DNA of 64,000 nt from Trametes villosa (lineage: Eukaryota; Basidiomycota; Agaricomycetes; Polyporales; Polyporaceae): contig PUDQ02000091.1 in NCBI GenBank assembly GCA_002964805.2, positions 1-64,000 of the forward strand, given 5' to 3'. The notes beneath the pieces were generated by a model. The model worked only from the letters and a program-made list of their open reading frames with translations, was not told where the DNA came from and made no database searches. Position numbers and translations under genes: made by a program. Shown piece after piece: positions 11,181 through 21,828 of this stretch (positions are counted from its first letter, which is position 1; each line of letters begins with the position of its first letter).

Positions 11181-12867
11181 TCAGAACACCGTGCCGTCGC
11201 TGTCGCTCTCGATCGGCGGGCCTCCCGTCGCAGGCCGCTTCGCCTTCGCGATCTCGCGTCCGCCCTGCCACGTCGCGCTCTCGAGCACCTGCGCGAGCGT
11301 AAGCTGCTCCCGCGTGAGGCCCCCAAGCTGCTTTCGGATTTCATCTGCGATCCTGTCCCTGGAGTTCCGTCCGCGTAAGTCTCGGTATCACAGGACAAGT
11401 TGGGTACTTACAGCTCGATAACGGTCATTGCCCGCCACTCGATGATCGCAGGGTGCGACGGGGGCAGCTTCGGGATGCCCGTGCTCGCATCGGGGTAGAA
11501 GGACGCAGCGATCGCGCCGGGGCGCAGCGTGAGCACGCCCAAATCAACAAGTAAGCCACCTACGACGCCCATTCAGCATCTTCTCTCCTCCCTCTAAAAA
11601 TCAAAGCTCACCATTCCGATACTCAGGCAACCCCACCAAATGCTCCGTCCCCTCAAACTCCCACCCAAGAACCTCCTTCACGGGCACCGTCAAGCTATAC
11701 GTGAGCCACCCCGTGAGCTTATGGAACGGCACGAGCTCGTCGCCCTCGGGCGCGCCAGGCGCGGCGTGCTTCTTCAGCGCGTCGCACGGCCAGACGTCCC
11801 CGAGCGAGACGCCGCCGAGCGTGGTGCGCGTCGCGGGCCAGATGGGCGCCAGCCCGTCGATGAGCGCGGTCCAGAGCGCGAAGATGTGCACTTTGCGCTT
11901 GGTGCCCTCGGTGAGCGCGCCAGTCTCGAGGAAGTCTGTGTGAAGGCGAGCGGGACGAGTCAGTGAAATTCAGGGTGTAATGGGAATAATGAGCGTACCG
12001 ATGAGGTTTCCCGGGCGTGCAGAGTCGCCAAAGTACGTCGAGTTCGCCTTCAGCGCCTTCCCGAGGTTGACGAGGAGCGACGTCCGCCCCTCGAGTCCGA
12101 CCAGAGGGTTCGACTCGGAGACCTGCATCGCTTCCGCGACCTGCGACGCAGTGATCTTCGAAAGCGCCTCCGCTGCACTCGCACATGAGTGCCATCCACA
12201 TCCCTATGGAGGAGCCAACACATACCATCGACCCGATGCGGCTGCCCCGCATCCTTCGAAAACAGCCCCCGCTCAAACATCTCAAAGCTCGCCACGCCCA
12301 GTCCCTCCGAGCGCGCATACGCCCTCCTTTCCCCCTCCCCCTGCATCTCCGTGTACTTCCACGCCGCGCCCGCGCCCGCGTCGAGGAGGACGGACACGAG
12401 GAAGAGGTCGACGAGCCGGCGCGCGACTTCCTTGTCGTCTGGGGGGTTCGCGGACGCGCGCCAGCGCTCGATGAGCGGGCGCACGCGCGCGCGGCCCGCG
12501 TCGAGGTGCTGCCAGCGGCCGTGTGGCGGGATCTACAACGGTACCCCAATCGTCAGCATCCTCGTATTATATCCCTGACCAGCCACTACGCACCGAAGCG
12601 AAGTTCGTCCCGAAATCACGCTGTACTCAATCAGCCTCCTCCCCACCCCGCTCAACCCACAAGAGACCCGCGCACCTTGATGATCTCGACACAAAACGCC
12701 GCCGCGTCCCGCTCGCGCTCGGGGTGGTACTCAAAGTACTCGAGCGCGCCGCGCTGCGCGAGCGCATGCACGCGCCCGCAGCGCTCGCGGATCGCGGGCA
12801 GCGTGCGCAGGTACGCCGCCGTCTGCGTCTGCGCGGCCGAGCCTGCGGCGGGGGCGATCGGGTTCAT
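11181..12867 (-). CDS. URC4: DUF1688 / URC4-like putative uracil catabolism protein, 449 aa
   Basis: Seven exons on the minus strand: 12867-12676, 12620-12594 (27 nt), 12532-12226, 12172-11999, 11935-11612, 11559-11412 and 11358-11181. Phases agree and give 450 codons. The protein matches the DUF1688 pattern as I recall it: AAYLRTLPAIRERCGRVHAL at the N-terminus, then PPHGRWQHLDAG, LFLVSVLLDAGAG, and SYPD-like/WRAMTVIEL near the C-terminus. In Lachancea kluyveri the member URC4 is needed for uracil catabolism through the URC pathway, but its biochemical activity is not established. No other URC gene is in this window. The C-terminus is tail to tail with the transporter, with only 154 bp between stop codons. 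Confidence 0.85.
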
Positions 12868-13710
12868 CGTCGTCCTTTGGGTTGTCGTTTGGGTAGATCT
12901 TGGTGTTGATGGTGGGTCCGTTCAGCTGCTCGCTGTTGAGTTGGTGCTCGACGTCGTGGTGGGCGTTGCAGACGAAGAGGCGATAGGGTTAGGCTATAAC
13001 CTGCGGAATCGACAGAGGACGCATCGACGCCACACCTCCGCCACACCTCCCGGATCGGGGCGCCGGCTGCCGCCCAGGATAAGTACCACCCAGTGCACGA
13101 TCAACGGTATCGCGCAGCGCGCGCCTGCCGCTCGTATCTCTCAAGTCTCGACTGCAGAGGGAGAAAGAGTCATGATACAGCAAGTGAGGGGATAAACATA
13201 CAGGACAGGCGGGTGAGCACAACATACGCAGCCGCGAACGCAGACCCCGGAAAGGTGAGGCGGGAACGAAATGCATCAAAGTCCCGTCCCCGGGCTTCCC
13301 GCCGCAGCGGAGAGCCCGAGGACAACTAACTAGGGGAAAGCGTATTCTAAGAAGTGTTCACGCCCCTCACCCAAATGCACGACAATCGCGCGCACGAGGA
13401 GCAGGAGCAGAGGAGCGGGAGAGAAGAGGGGCATAAATAGCACTACGGACACATGTAACATGCAACACACGACACGGGTCGCAAAGCGAGTCAACGACAG
13501 GACGCGGCGGGCGCGCGCACCATACGCAACACATGCACAGCGAAGCGAAGCGTCTCTCTTGGCGGCGAGCCAGCCTCCGCAAGAGCCGTCACGTACGGCA
13601 CCCACACCAGCCACAGCGAAAGCGAACACGGGGCACGAGCGAGAGCGACGAGTCACTCATCACTCATTCGCGACCTGCACACACCCCACATTAGCGTCAA
13701 CGCACCACCC
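12868..13710. other. Intergenic stretch
   Basis: About 840 bp holding the URC4-like promoter and the 3' flank of the next minus-strand gene. No coding frame is supported. A run rich in GAGGAGCAGG and GCGCGC motifs at 13380-13530 is low complexity. Confidence 0.5.
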
Positions 13711-15669
13711 TCACGCGGACGCACGCACCTTCAACACGCGCTTCCCGGGCTCGTACCCATAATCATCATCGTCCTGGATACTCATCCGCCCGCCATCCTC
13801 ATGGTCATGCCCCTCCGAGCTCGCCGGCGGCGACGCAAAGTTGCCGCTCAGCAGCCTGCCCGGGCCCGGGGACGGCACGCGCGGCTCGATCTGCGGCTGG
13901 CTCGCGCTGGGCGGGGTAATCGTCGCCGGCTCGTCCACGTACCCGCCATACGGGTCCACGACGGACGTCGGCCGCGGCGGGCTCGGCGCGGGCGCGTTGT
14001 ACGGCTGCGGCGGGTACGACGCCTGCTGCTGCTGTTGCTGCTGCGCGTACGGGTTGTACCCTCCCTGCGGCTGTGCGTACGGGTTGTACTCCTGCGGCGC
14101 GTACCCGCCCTGGTTCGAGTACGGCGAGCTGTACGCGCTGTGCTCCGAGGGTGACGTCGCCGCAGACGGGCCAAGGCTCGGGTTACGCGCCAGGTTCTGC
14201 TGCTGCCCGTACGGCTGCTGCGCGGCCGCGTACCCGCCGGCGGCAGCACCGCCAGCGAGACCGGCCGCATCGAGGAGGTCCATGTCGTTCCCGCGCGGGG
14301 CGCCGTACTGCTGCTGGCCGTACCCCGCGTTCTCGTACGGGTTCGGGACGGAGCCGGGGGGCGGGCCCGCGAACGCGTTGTACGGCGTCTGCGCGTTCGG
14401 GCCCAAGCTCCGCGCGCGGTTCACGCCCATCGCGCCAATGCCCGCCGCGCCCCCGCCCACCGCCGCGCCCGCCGCCGCATAGTCATACAGGGTGCGGTCG
14501 GACATGCCGTAGCTTTCTGCGGTCGACATCGGCGGCTGCGCGTACGTGCCGTGCGTGGTGTCCGAGTAGCCGGTCGTGAGCGAGCGGAGGTCGCCGGCGC
14601 CGCCGCCGGGGGAGCCGCCCTTTCCGCCCGCGAGGCGGTCGTCGGGGTAGTAGTCGTCGTCGGTGAACGCGGGGGCGTGCGCGGCCTCGGCGGCGGCCTC
14701 TGCGATCTCGCGGTCGAGGCGCTTCGCGCGGCGGCGGCGGAGCGCGTTCGTGACGATCGCGATGATGATCACGAGCACGGCGAGGCCGACGACGGTGAAC
14801 ACGCCGGCGACCGCGCCGGTGTTTTGGAAGAAGCTGCGAAGTGGGATGTGAGATGCGGCTCGAGCAAGCACGTGAGAGATGGCGGGTGCCGGCCGCTGTA
14901 GAACGTGATACGGCTGATGGAGTGCGACACTTGGCACGCATGGGCAGAGATGGCGGACGGGAGGGGACAGAAGACAGATGGAAGGAAGACTGCGGGACTT
15001 ACGACTTGGACGTGTGCTGGCCGGCGGCGGCAGCGGAGGTGCTGCTGACCGTGGGCGTCGCGAAGACGACGGAGGTCTTGGTGATAACCTGCCCCCCGGC
15101 ATCGGTCGTGGTGGCAAAGACAGTAGATTCGGGGGTGGAGGTAGGGAGAGAGCTGCTCGTGGAGGTAGGAGCAGACGAGGAGGCCGATGCTGAGGACGAG
15201 CCACCGGAGGAGGTCGCGGAGGCCGAGTTGGAGGCCGTGTTCGACGCGGTGTTGGAGTTCGTCGCAGTGTTGGTGTCAGTCGCGGTGTTGGTGTTGGTGT
15301 CGGTGTTCGTCGCAGTGTTGGTGTTGGTGTCAGTGTTGGTGGCCGTGTTGGTGTTTGTGTCGGTATTAGTGTTGGTATTGGTGTTCGTGTCGGTATTGGT
15401 GTTGGTGTCAGTAGCCGTCGCGGTGTTGGTTGCGGTAGGGGCTGAGTTGGACGTCGCAGTCGGACTGGTAGCGGTGGGATCTGTGGCGCTTTGGAGGGAT
15501 GAACGAACTGCGTGCGCGGTGGATCACGGAATGGAGACTCACGCAACGGTGACGGTCGACACCGCGTGGGGGAAACCGAGGATATCGGTGCTGAAAACGG
15601 CTGCGTGCGGCCCGAATCATCAGCACCGGGTAGAGCTACGGCAAGGGTTTACTGACTGGAGAGAGACAT
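13711..15669 (-). CDS. Ser/Thr-rich single-pass membrane protein, 559 aa
   Basis: Four exons on the minus strand: 15669-15657 (13 nt, CACCATGT context), 15600-15543, 15488-15003 and 14833-13711. Phases agree, giving 560 codons. After a short start (MSLSTVFSTDILGFPHAVST) comes a mucin-like ectodomain of (T/N)(D/T)TN repeats and Ser/Ala runs encoded by a GTGTTGGTGTC-type repeat. One membrane helix follows at about 192-215 (VAGVFTVVGLAVLVIIIAIV) with a basic stop-transfer RRRRAKR. The cytoplasmic tail is long and Gly/Tyr/Gln-rich. No clear cleavable signal peptide is seen, so export may use the helix as an anchor. The architecture resembles fungal cell-wall sensors or mid2-like proteins, but no diagnostic domain is visible, so function is open. 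Confidence 0.75.
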
Positions 15670-16077
15670 GGTGAGGAGAAAGAAAAGAGAAGAGAGACAA
15701 GGTCGGAGAAGGCGGGGAAAAGAGCGTGGGGCAGTCCGTCAAGAGGAGCAGACCGGTGCCAGACGCGGGGCGCAGGCAGAGGGCGGTGTCGGGGCCGACG
15801 GCTCGGGCAACGTCGACGTCGGGGACGGGGACGGAGCGGGGAGAGAGGGGGACGTCGGAAAGAGCGAGCTCGGCGCGGGGCAAGCAGAGCAGAGCAGCAG
15901 AGACGATGGCACAAGTCAGAAGAGAAAGGGCAAGAAAAGGGCTCTCTCCATTCTCGACTAATGTTACGTAAGCAGTGCACCCGGACATATGACCCCCATA
16001 TCCCCGACTATCCCCCCCTCCCATAGCACGCGCCGGTCGACGAGGCCGACGGTGCAGTCGACGGCTAGAGCAATGGC
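15670..16077. other. Promoter of the Ser/Thr-rich protein gene
   Basis: About 400 bp between the start of the minus-strand membrane-protein gene and the stop of RPF2. On the minus strand it is strongly pyrimidine-rich just before the start (TTCTCTTTTCTTTCTCCTCA), as expected for a fungal core promoter and 5' UTR. No gene is seen. Confidence 0.5.
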
Positions 16078-17321
16078 CTAGTCTGCCCGCCGCCGTTTCC
16101 GCCGCTGTCCCCCCTCGTCCTCCGCCCCGCTCTCCCCACCGCTCTCGCCCTCGCCCTCGTCCTCGTCGACGAGCATATCGTCCCGCCCCGCCTTCAGCCC
16201 CTTCATCTTCCTCGTCTGCAGCTTCCCCAGGTCCTGCTTGCCCACATGGATCCGCCCGCGCAGGTCGCCCATCTCGTCCACCTCCAAATTCTTGCGCTTC
16301 TTCCCCAAGCCCTTCTCCACCTCCTGCTTCCGCACCTTCGGCCGCCGCATCGCCTGCTTCAGCAGCTCCGCGTCCGCCTCCTGGTGTCGCCGCAGCGTCA
16401 GGTCCACGAACGGCCCCATCGCCGTCAACTCCACCCGCGGCACCCGCGTCCCCGACGCCAGCAGCCGCACCGTGTACGCCCGGATGTGCACCTTCGGCAG
16501 CGCCTCCGCCGGCGCCGGCTCGCTCGAGGAGGACGCTTGCAGAGTGGTGGTCGCGGCGTTGAGCGAGGGCGGCGTGGGCCCGAGCGAGATGCTGATGACG
16601 TGCTCGATGCCCGCGAGGCATATCGAGTCGATCACCTCGCCGTTGAAAAAGTCGATGAGCAGCGACTTGAGCTGCACGAAGCGCGGGTGCGAGTCGAACA
16701 GCTCCGACGCAAAGTGCAGCAGCGGCTTGTGTCCCGGCGTCGCCTTCTTCGTCTACACATGTAACAATATTAGTTTACACACTGTTGCGCGTATGGAACT
16801 AGTGGGGGGGGACGCACCTTGAACTCGGCCATGCTCTTGAACATGTCCACGCCCACCTCGCACATATCCAGCACCCGCGAGTCAAACATGCGTACAAGCG
16901 TCAAGCCATCCGGCCGCTTTTTCGTGCTCTGGCCGAGCACAAAAAGACTCGCGTCGTTCTTCTGCGCCCAGAACTCGAGCGACGAAGCGTCCTCGAACGG
17001 CCGCACCGTGTTTTTCTTCGAGAACGAGATCGCATTTGGCCGCTTCAGCGCCATCTGCCCGCGCAGCACCGTTCAACATTAGCGAACGGGTACGAAGCAG
17101 AAAGAGAGACGGGGGACGCACGAGCTCCTTCATGACGCCGTTGACCTTTTCGCCGGTATGGGTGCCCTTGACGAAGATGGCGGTGCGCGGGTCCTCGACC
17201 TCCTTCGCCTCCCGCGCCTGCATCGCCCGCTTCGACCGCGCATTCTTCGGTTTTCTGCCCCGCACACCCGTCAGCATTCCTCCCCTTATACTAAGAGCTG
17301 TACTCACACTGTGCGCAACAT
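16078..17321 (-). CDS. RPF2: Ribosome production factor 2 (Brix domain), 352 aa
   Basis: RPF2 works with RRS1 to load the 5S RNP onto pre-60S particles in the nucleolus. Four exons on the minus strand: 17321-17308 (14 nt), 17254-17122, 17054-16818 and 16752-16078. Phases agree, giving 353 codons. The N-terminus (MLRTVKPKNARSKRAMQARE) and TAIFVKGTHTGEKVN are typical of the family. The Brix domain covers roughly residues 30-235, with NAISFSKKNTVRPFED and LTLVRMFDSRVLDMCEVGVD. The C-terminal tail is Lys/Arg-rich with an acidic patch (VDEDEGEGESGGE) and ends in RRKRRRAD, consistent with nucleolar localisation. It is divergent from DBR1 with 180 bp between start codons. Confidence 0.95.
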
Positions 17322-17501
17322 GGTGTGGCCGGGGCGGACTCGATCGAAATTTTGGAGTGGAGGAAGAGCAGGCGAGGGGCACAGGCGCCCGCCGATCGTG
17401 CCTTTCATGGGCGCCTCTCTGAACCCTTCTCCGCTCTTCCCGGCTTTCGCTCTCGCGCCCAACCCTTATCTCGTTTACCCCAACCGGTACCACGCACGAA
17501 C
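17322..17501. promoter_or_regulatory. RPF2-DBR1 divergent promoter (180 bp)
   Basis: Only 180 bp separate the start codons of two divergently transcribed RNA-biology genes. An AAATTTT core (GAAATTTTGG at about 17346) resembles the RRPE element of yeast ribosome-biogenesis promoters; that link is inference. The DBR1 side is pyrimidine-rich. Confidence 0.6.
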
Positions 17502-19562
17502 ATGAAAGTAAGCACGCCCGCAACCCCACTGCAATCAAACACACAAACTCACTGAACGTACAGATTGCGATCGAGGGGTGCTGCCACGGCGAGCTCGACG
17601 CGATCTACGCCGAGCTCGCGCGCCTCGAGCAGCAGAACGGCTACAAAGTCGACCTCCTCCTCATCTGCGGCGACTTCCAGGCGATCCGCAACCACCGCGA
17701 CCTCGCCTGCATGGCCGTCCCCGACAAGTACAAGAAGCTCGGCGGCTTCGCGAAGTAGGTGGGCCCCCTCTTCTCTTAACGCGTTCGATCGCGCACCGCG
17801 CCTGAACGCGTTGGGTCGGTCGGTGTATGCTGACTTGTTTGGGACGTGACAGATACTATACTGGAGAGGCGACTGCGCCCATATTGACTTTGGTCATCGG
17901 CGGGAACCACGAAGCGTCCAACTACTTCTGGGAACTGTCCGTCCGCCCTCTCCCTCTCTCCCCGTCCCCGGCCTAACCCTGCATATATGCAGGTACCACG
18001 GCGGCTGGCTCGCGCCCAACATCTACTTCCTCGGCCACGCCGGCTGCGTGCAAGTCAACGGCGTCCGCATCGGCGGCGCCTCCGGCATCTTCAAGCCCGG
18101 CGACTTCCACCTCGGTGCGCTGCCCGCCATATACACCCGCGCATACACGCTGACCCCCAATACTAAACCGCGCCTCGCAGGACATTATGAGCGGCCACCG
18201 TACAACCACGGTACGATGCGCAGCATATACCACATCCGCGAATACAACGTCCGCCGCCTCTCCCTCGTACGTCCCTCCCCTCCCTCCACCCCTCCTCCCT
18301 CCTCTTTCGCACTGCCTTCCACATCCCGCTCACCTCACCCCGTGCCCACACAGCTCACCCCCCTCCCGATCTTCCTCTCACACGACTGGCCGCAAGACAT
18401 CGCGCACCACGGCGACCTGCGCGACCTCCTCCGCCGGAAGCCCTACTTCCGGGACGACATCAACAGGGGCGCGCTCGGCTCGCCGCCCATGATGGGCCTC
18501 CTCCGCACGCTGCGCCCCGCGTGGTGGTTCTCCGCGCACTTGCATTGCAGGTTCGAGGCGACGGTCGAGCACGGGCCGCATGGACAGGCGGCGGGTGAGG
18601 AGAAGCAGGCGGTAGTAGCGAGCGCGGAGAAGACGAACCCGGACGAGATCAACATCGACGATGAGGACGAGGACGATGCGCCATCCGCTCCAGTAGCACC
18701 CGTCGCCGCAGCAAGCACAAGTCCTAGCGCATCCACCAAGACAGAACCCGACCAAGCCCCAGAAGCGCCGCGGAACCCGGACGAGATCACCCTGGACGAC
18801 GAAGAGGACGAGGTGGAAGCGCCGCCGCCGCCTCCGCCGCCACCAACGATCACCCGCTTCCTCGCACTCGACAAATGTCTCCCCCGCCGCAAGTTCCTCG
18901 AGGTACGCATGTCCCTTCCCCGCTCCCCCTACATGTCCCTTCACCCCATCCGTTCTCAAAATCCCCGTCGCCCCACTCCCGCAGGTCATCGACGTCGACG
19001 CCCCCTCCACCCCGCCCACGCTCACCTTCGACCCCGAATGGCTCGCCATCACGCGCGCCTTCGCCCCGTACATGTCCCTCTCTCGCGCGCAACAGCCATA
19101 CCCAGACGAGGCCCCCGCACGCGTGGCGGTCGCCGACGCGCTCGCGTGGGTGACCAGCAACCTCGGCGCGCCCGTGCGCGTCGAGGACGTGCAGCAGTTC
19201 GTGCGCGTCGCGCCGGGCCCTGCGCCGGACGAGCCGCGTGCGCCGCGTGAGTGCCCTCTCTTCCTTTCTTTCATGACAGACAGTCGCCCGTTTCGGAGCC
19301 TCCGACACAACCGCGGGGTGCGTGCCACAGTTTGCATGTCAGGGAGTAACCTTTGTTGTTACCCTGTTATGCGGGCTGTGGGACGAGCTCCCAGGCGTGC
19401 CGGAGTCTCTGGAGTCTCGTAATATTTGTCATGTTTATCGATGTGCTGACGCGGTGGGTGGATGCAGCGCCGTATTACCCGAACCCGCAGACCGCCGCGT
19501 TCTGCGCGATGCTCCAGATCGAGAACAAGGTCGACTTCCCGCCGGCCGCAGGCGCGAGCTAG
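17502..19562 (+). CDS. DBR1: RNA lariat debranching enzyme, 464 aa
   Basis: DBR1 hydrolyses the 2'-5' bond of excised intron lariats in the nucleus. Eight exons: 17502-17507 (ATGAAA only), 17564-17754, 17853-17936, 17993-18114, 18181-18266, 18354-18902, 18985-19246 and 19468-19562. Phases agree, giving 465 codons. The metallophosphoesterase motifs are in order: [12 protein letters not shown] (Cys in place of the usual Asp, as in DBR1), [25 protein letters not shown] and [10 protein letters not shown]. The C-terminal DBR1 domain ends in [12 protein letters not shown]. Between the two domains is an acidic stretch of about 75 residues with two NPDEI(N/T)(I/L)DDE repeats. A decayed second copy lies at about 31320-34460. 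Confidence 0.95.
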
Positions 19563-20171
19563 CTGCGGCCGCGCGTGGACGCCCCCCACCACCACCGCCG
19601 TCTTGCGCTCTGTCGCTGCTCGCTGCTCGACGCTCGTGCCCTACCACATGCAAAACGATCTCGCCGGCGCCGCGTTTGCAGGTTCTACATGTCTGGGATT
19701 CAAGATATACTGGTACACATAGGAGGCGAGGACAGAACAGGGCGGTGTGGGACGGGATGGGGAGTACGGGCCATAGTATCGTATCGTATGTATGGTTTTA
19801 GTTTCCTTCCAGGGCGAGCGTGAAACGACGGAGACGGTATGCAAATCCAGTCGCGAATCGGATGATCAGCAGGGGCAGAGGATATTCGAAGACGGCACGG
19901 AAGGGGATTCGAACTCGAGCGCGAACGGGAACAAGTAACGCGGACCAAACGGACGTTGGGGGACTGGAGCCAGAGGACTTGTATCGTACAGTGCAGCATC
20001 AAACAATGTCCGTAGTGTCTGACAATCGGAGCGTTCGCCGCCTATAAGAGCGAACGCAAAATCTGAGCGACGAGTTCACAGGATGTATGTATGGAAGCTT
20101 ACGCACAATGCCGCGATATTCGCCCGCTCCGTAATGCCTGCAGGGGGGAGGCCGTCGCGACCGATGTAGAA
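19563..20171. other. Tail-to-tail intergenic region of unit A
   Basis: A 609-bp gap between the DBR1 and HET1 stop codons. The first 170 bp (CTGCGGCCGCGCGT...GGACGCC onward) are closely matched at 34461-34620 after the DBR1 pseudogene. It therefore belongs to the duplicated unit and probably holds both 3' UTRs. Confidence 0.7.
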
Positions 20172-21535
20172 CTACTTGTTCCGACGTGGTCTCTTGCTGC
20201 GAGAAGATCTCCGGAGCTCGAGATGTCCGGGGGAGCGCTTGCGAGAAGGGCCAGCTTCCGGCTCGGAGTGCGCATGCTCGGACGCATCCGAAGAAGGTTC
20301 TTCAAATATCCTCGCGTCGAGGACGCCGTCGTCCTGTGGAACCGGTTCGAGTCGGCAAGGGTTGCTTTGGGTGCTTTGTGTCTCATCCTGTAGCAAAGCT
20401 TCGCAAACCTCGACCCCCAGGAATAGGTACGGGACCAAGGGCGGCACTGGAAGCGGTATCAAATTGACGCCGCTATCGCGGGGACATTCGAGGGTTATTC
20501 GCAGGAATCTTGACTCTTGGAGCTCGTCGCTAACCGAGTCCAAGTCCCCTCTGAGGCGCAACATATGAAAGTCAGACCTGGCCAGCGTCCATCCGTGCAC
20601 CGTGACGTCGATCGTCTCGGAGTTGAAAGCCCTGGCGTGCATCCCTCTGTCGGCTACGCGCCACTTTCCGACCTTGTCCTGATTATCCTTCGGGCACCGA
20701 GGAATGCAGCTGTGTGTGTCGGAGACGTAGAAGAGTGCGGCAGTGTCGTACTTGACTTTGGCCACATATGCGGAGGATGTCTTTCTAAGATGCAGCCGAA
20801 TTTGCATGATGGGGATACGGGATGCAGGCTCTGGGGACTTTCCGGGGTCGTCCATAGTGAGAAAGCTCGTCAAGATGATCTCGAGTTGATCGAGAGAGTT
20901 GTGAATCTTCAGGGGGGTAAGGCAGAATCCAGAAACGCGCAGCCTCTCTGTGGACCATGGAGCAATGCGGAAATCAGTCAGCGGCGGGTCGTTGGGATGT
21001 ATCGGGGACTTCCACAAATTGACACTCCAGACCCGAGTGGAAGGGCCAGCAGGTGTTGATGAAGCAATGGACGAGCGAAGCACGACCGTTTCCACAACTC
21101 GTGACGCAATGTGGTGGTGATCGCAGAAGTCCCTCAAGTGTCTCGGATCCCATATCGTAAATCGAGCGGCGCGAAGTTCATCCGCGCATGTCCACGTGTG
21201 CAGCATTCGCGACGAAGTGACGAGGAGGCCCCTATCCCGTCCCAGCTCCCAGTTGGTTGGGCGGAAGAGCATCAGCGCAACCATCTGCTCTCCGGGCCCG
21301 AATGTCCCCGCAGAACCGCAAGCGAGCAGTGCCAACGAAACAACGGACCCCCCTGGGTCACAGCCCCTTTCCAGATGCCGAGAAGTCTGGGCAGAGAGAA
21401 GCGGGAACGAACCGTCCGCGGGAGTGAGGGTGAAGAGACTGAGGCGGATGCCCTCTGGGGTCACCACACATTGAAGGGACGGTGAATGCTCGTCGCGGAA
21501 TCCGAAGTTCCTCAGCGATGCTCTGAACTCCGTAG

Positions 21536-21828
21536 TGTCGGAATCTGTAAGGGAGACGCGCTCAGCCGTCTGTAAGAGGAACGACTAAATCTATTATCTG
21601 TACCTGTAAGGGAGACGCGCTACATACATGTGTGAGCTATCTGACAGGTACAGTAGACAAATGAATGACATACCTCAGCCGTCTGTAAGAGGAACGACTG
21701 AGGAAAGGAAAGAGAGGAGGCCAGCGCGGTATGCGCTGGCTGGTGGCTGTGCTCGGATTATCTAACAAGTCCTGATATAGTAGGTATCTAATCTACGGCG
21801 CTTGTCCATTGCTCAGTGCATTCCAACA
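21536..21828 (-). repeat. 3' LTR of the Copia element
   Basis: 293 bp. It contains two internal duplicated blocks: CTGTAAGGGAGACGCGCT occurs twice and CAGCCGTCTGTAAGAGGAAC twice. The last 16 nt of the gag-pol frame, with its stop, lie inside this LTR. Confidence 0.95.

Noticed and set aside
13711..15546. Continuous 611-codon minus-strand frame with TPTPIPT-like repeats
   Set aside because: Only its last part is the real frame. The repeat region makes sense in the shifted frame (Ser/Thr/Asn-rich), reached through introns with consistent phases.
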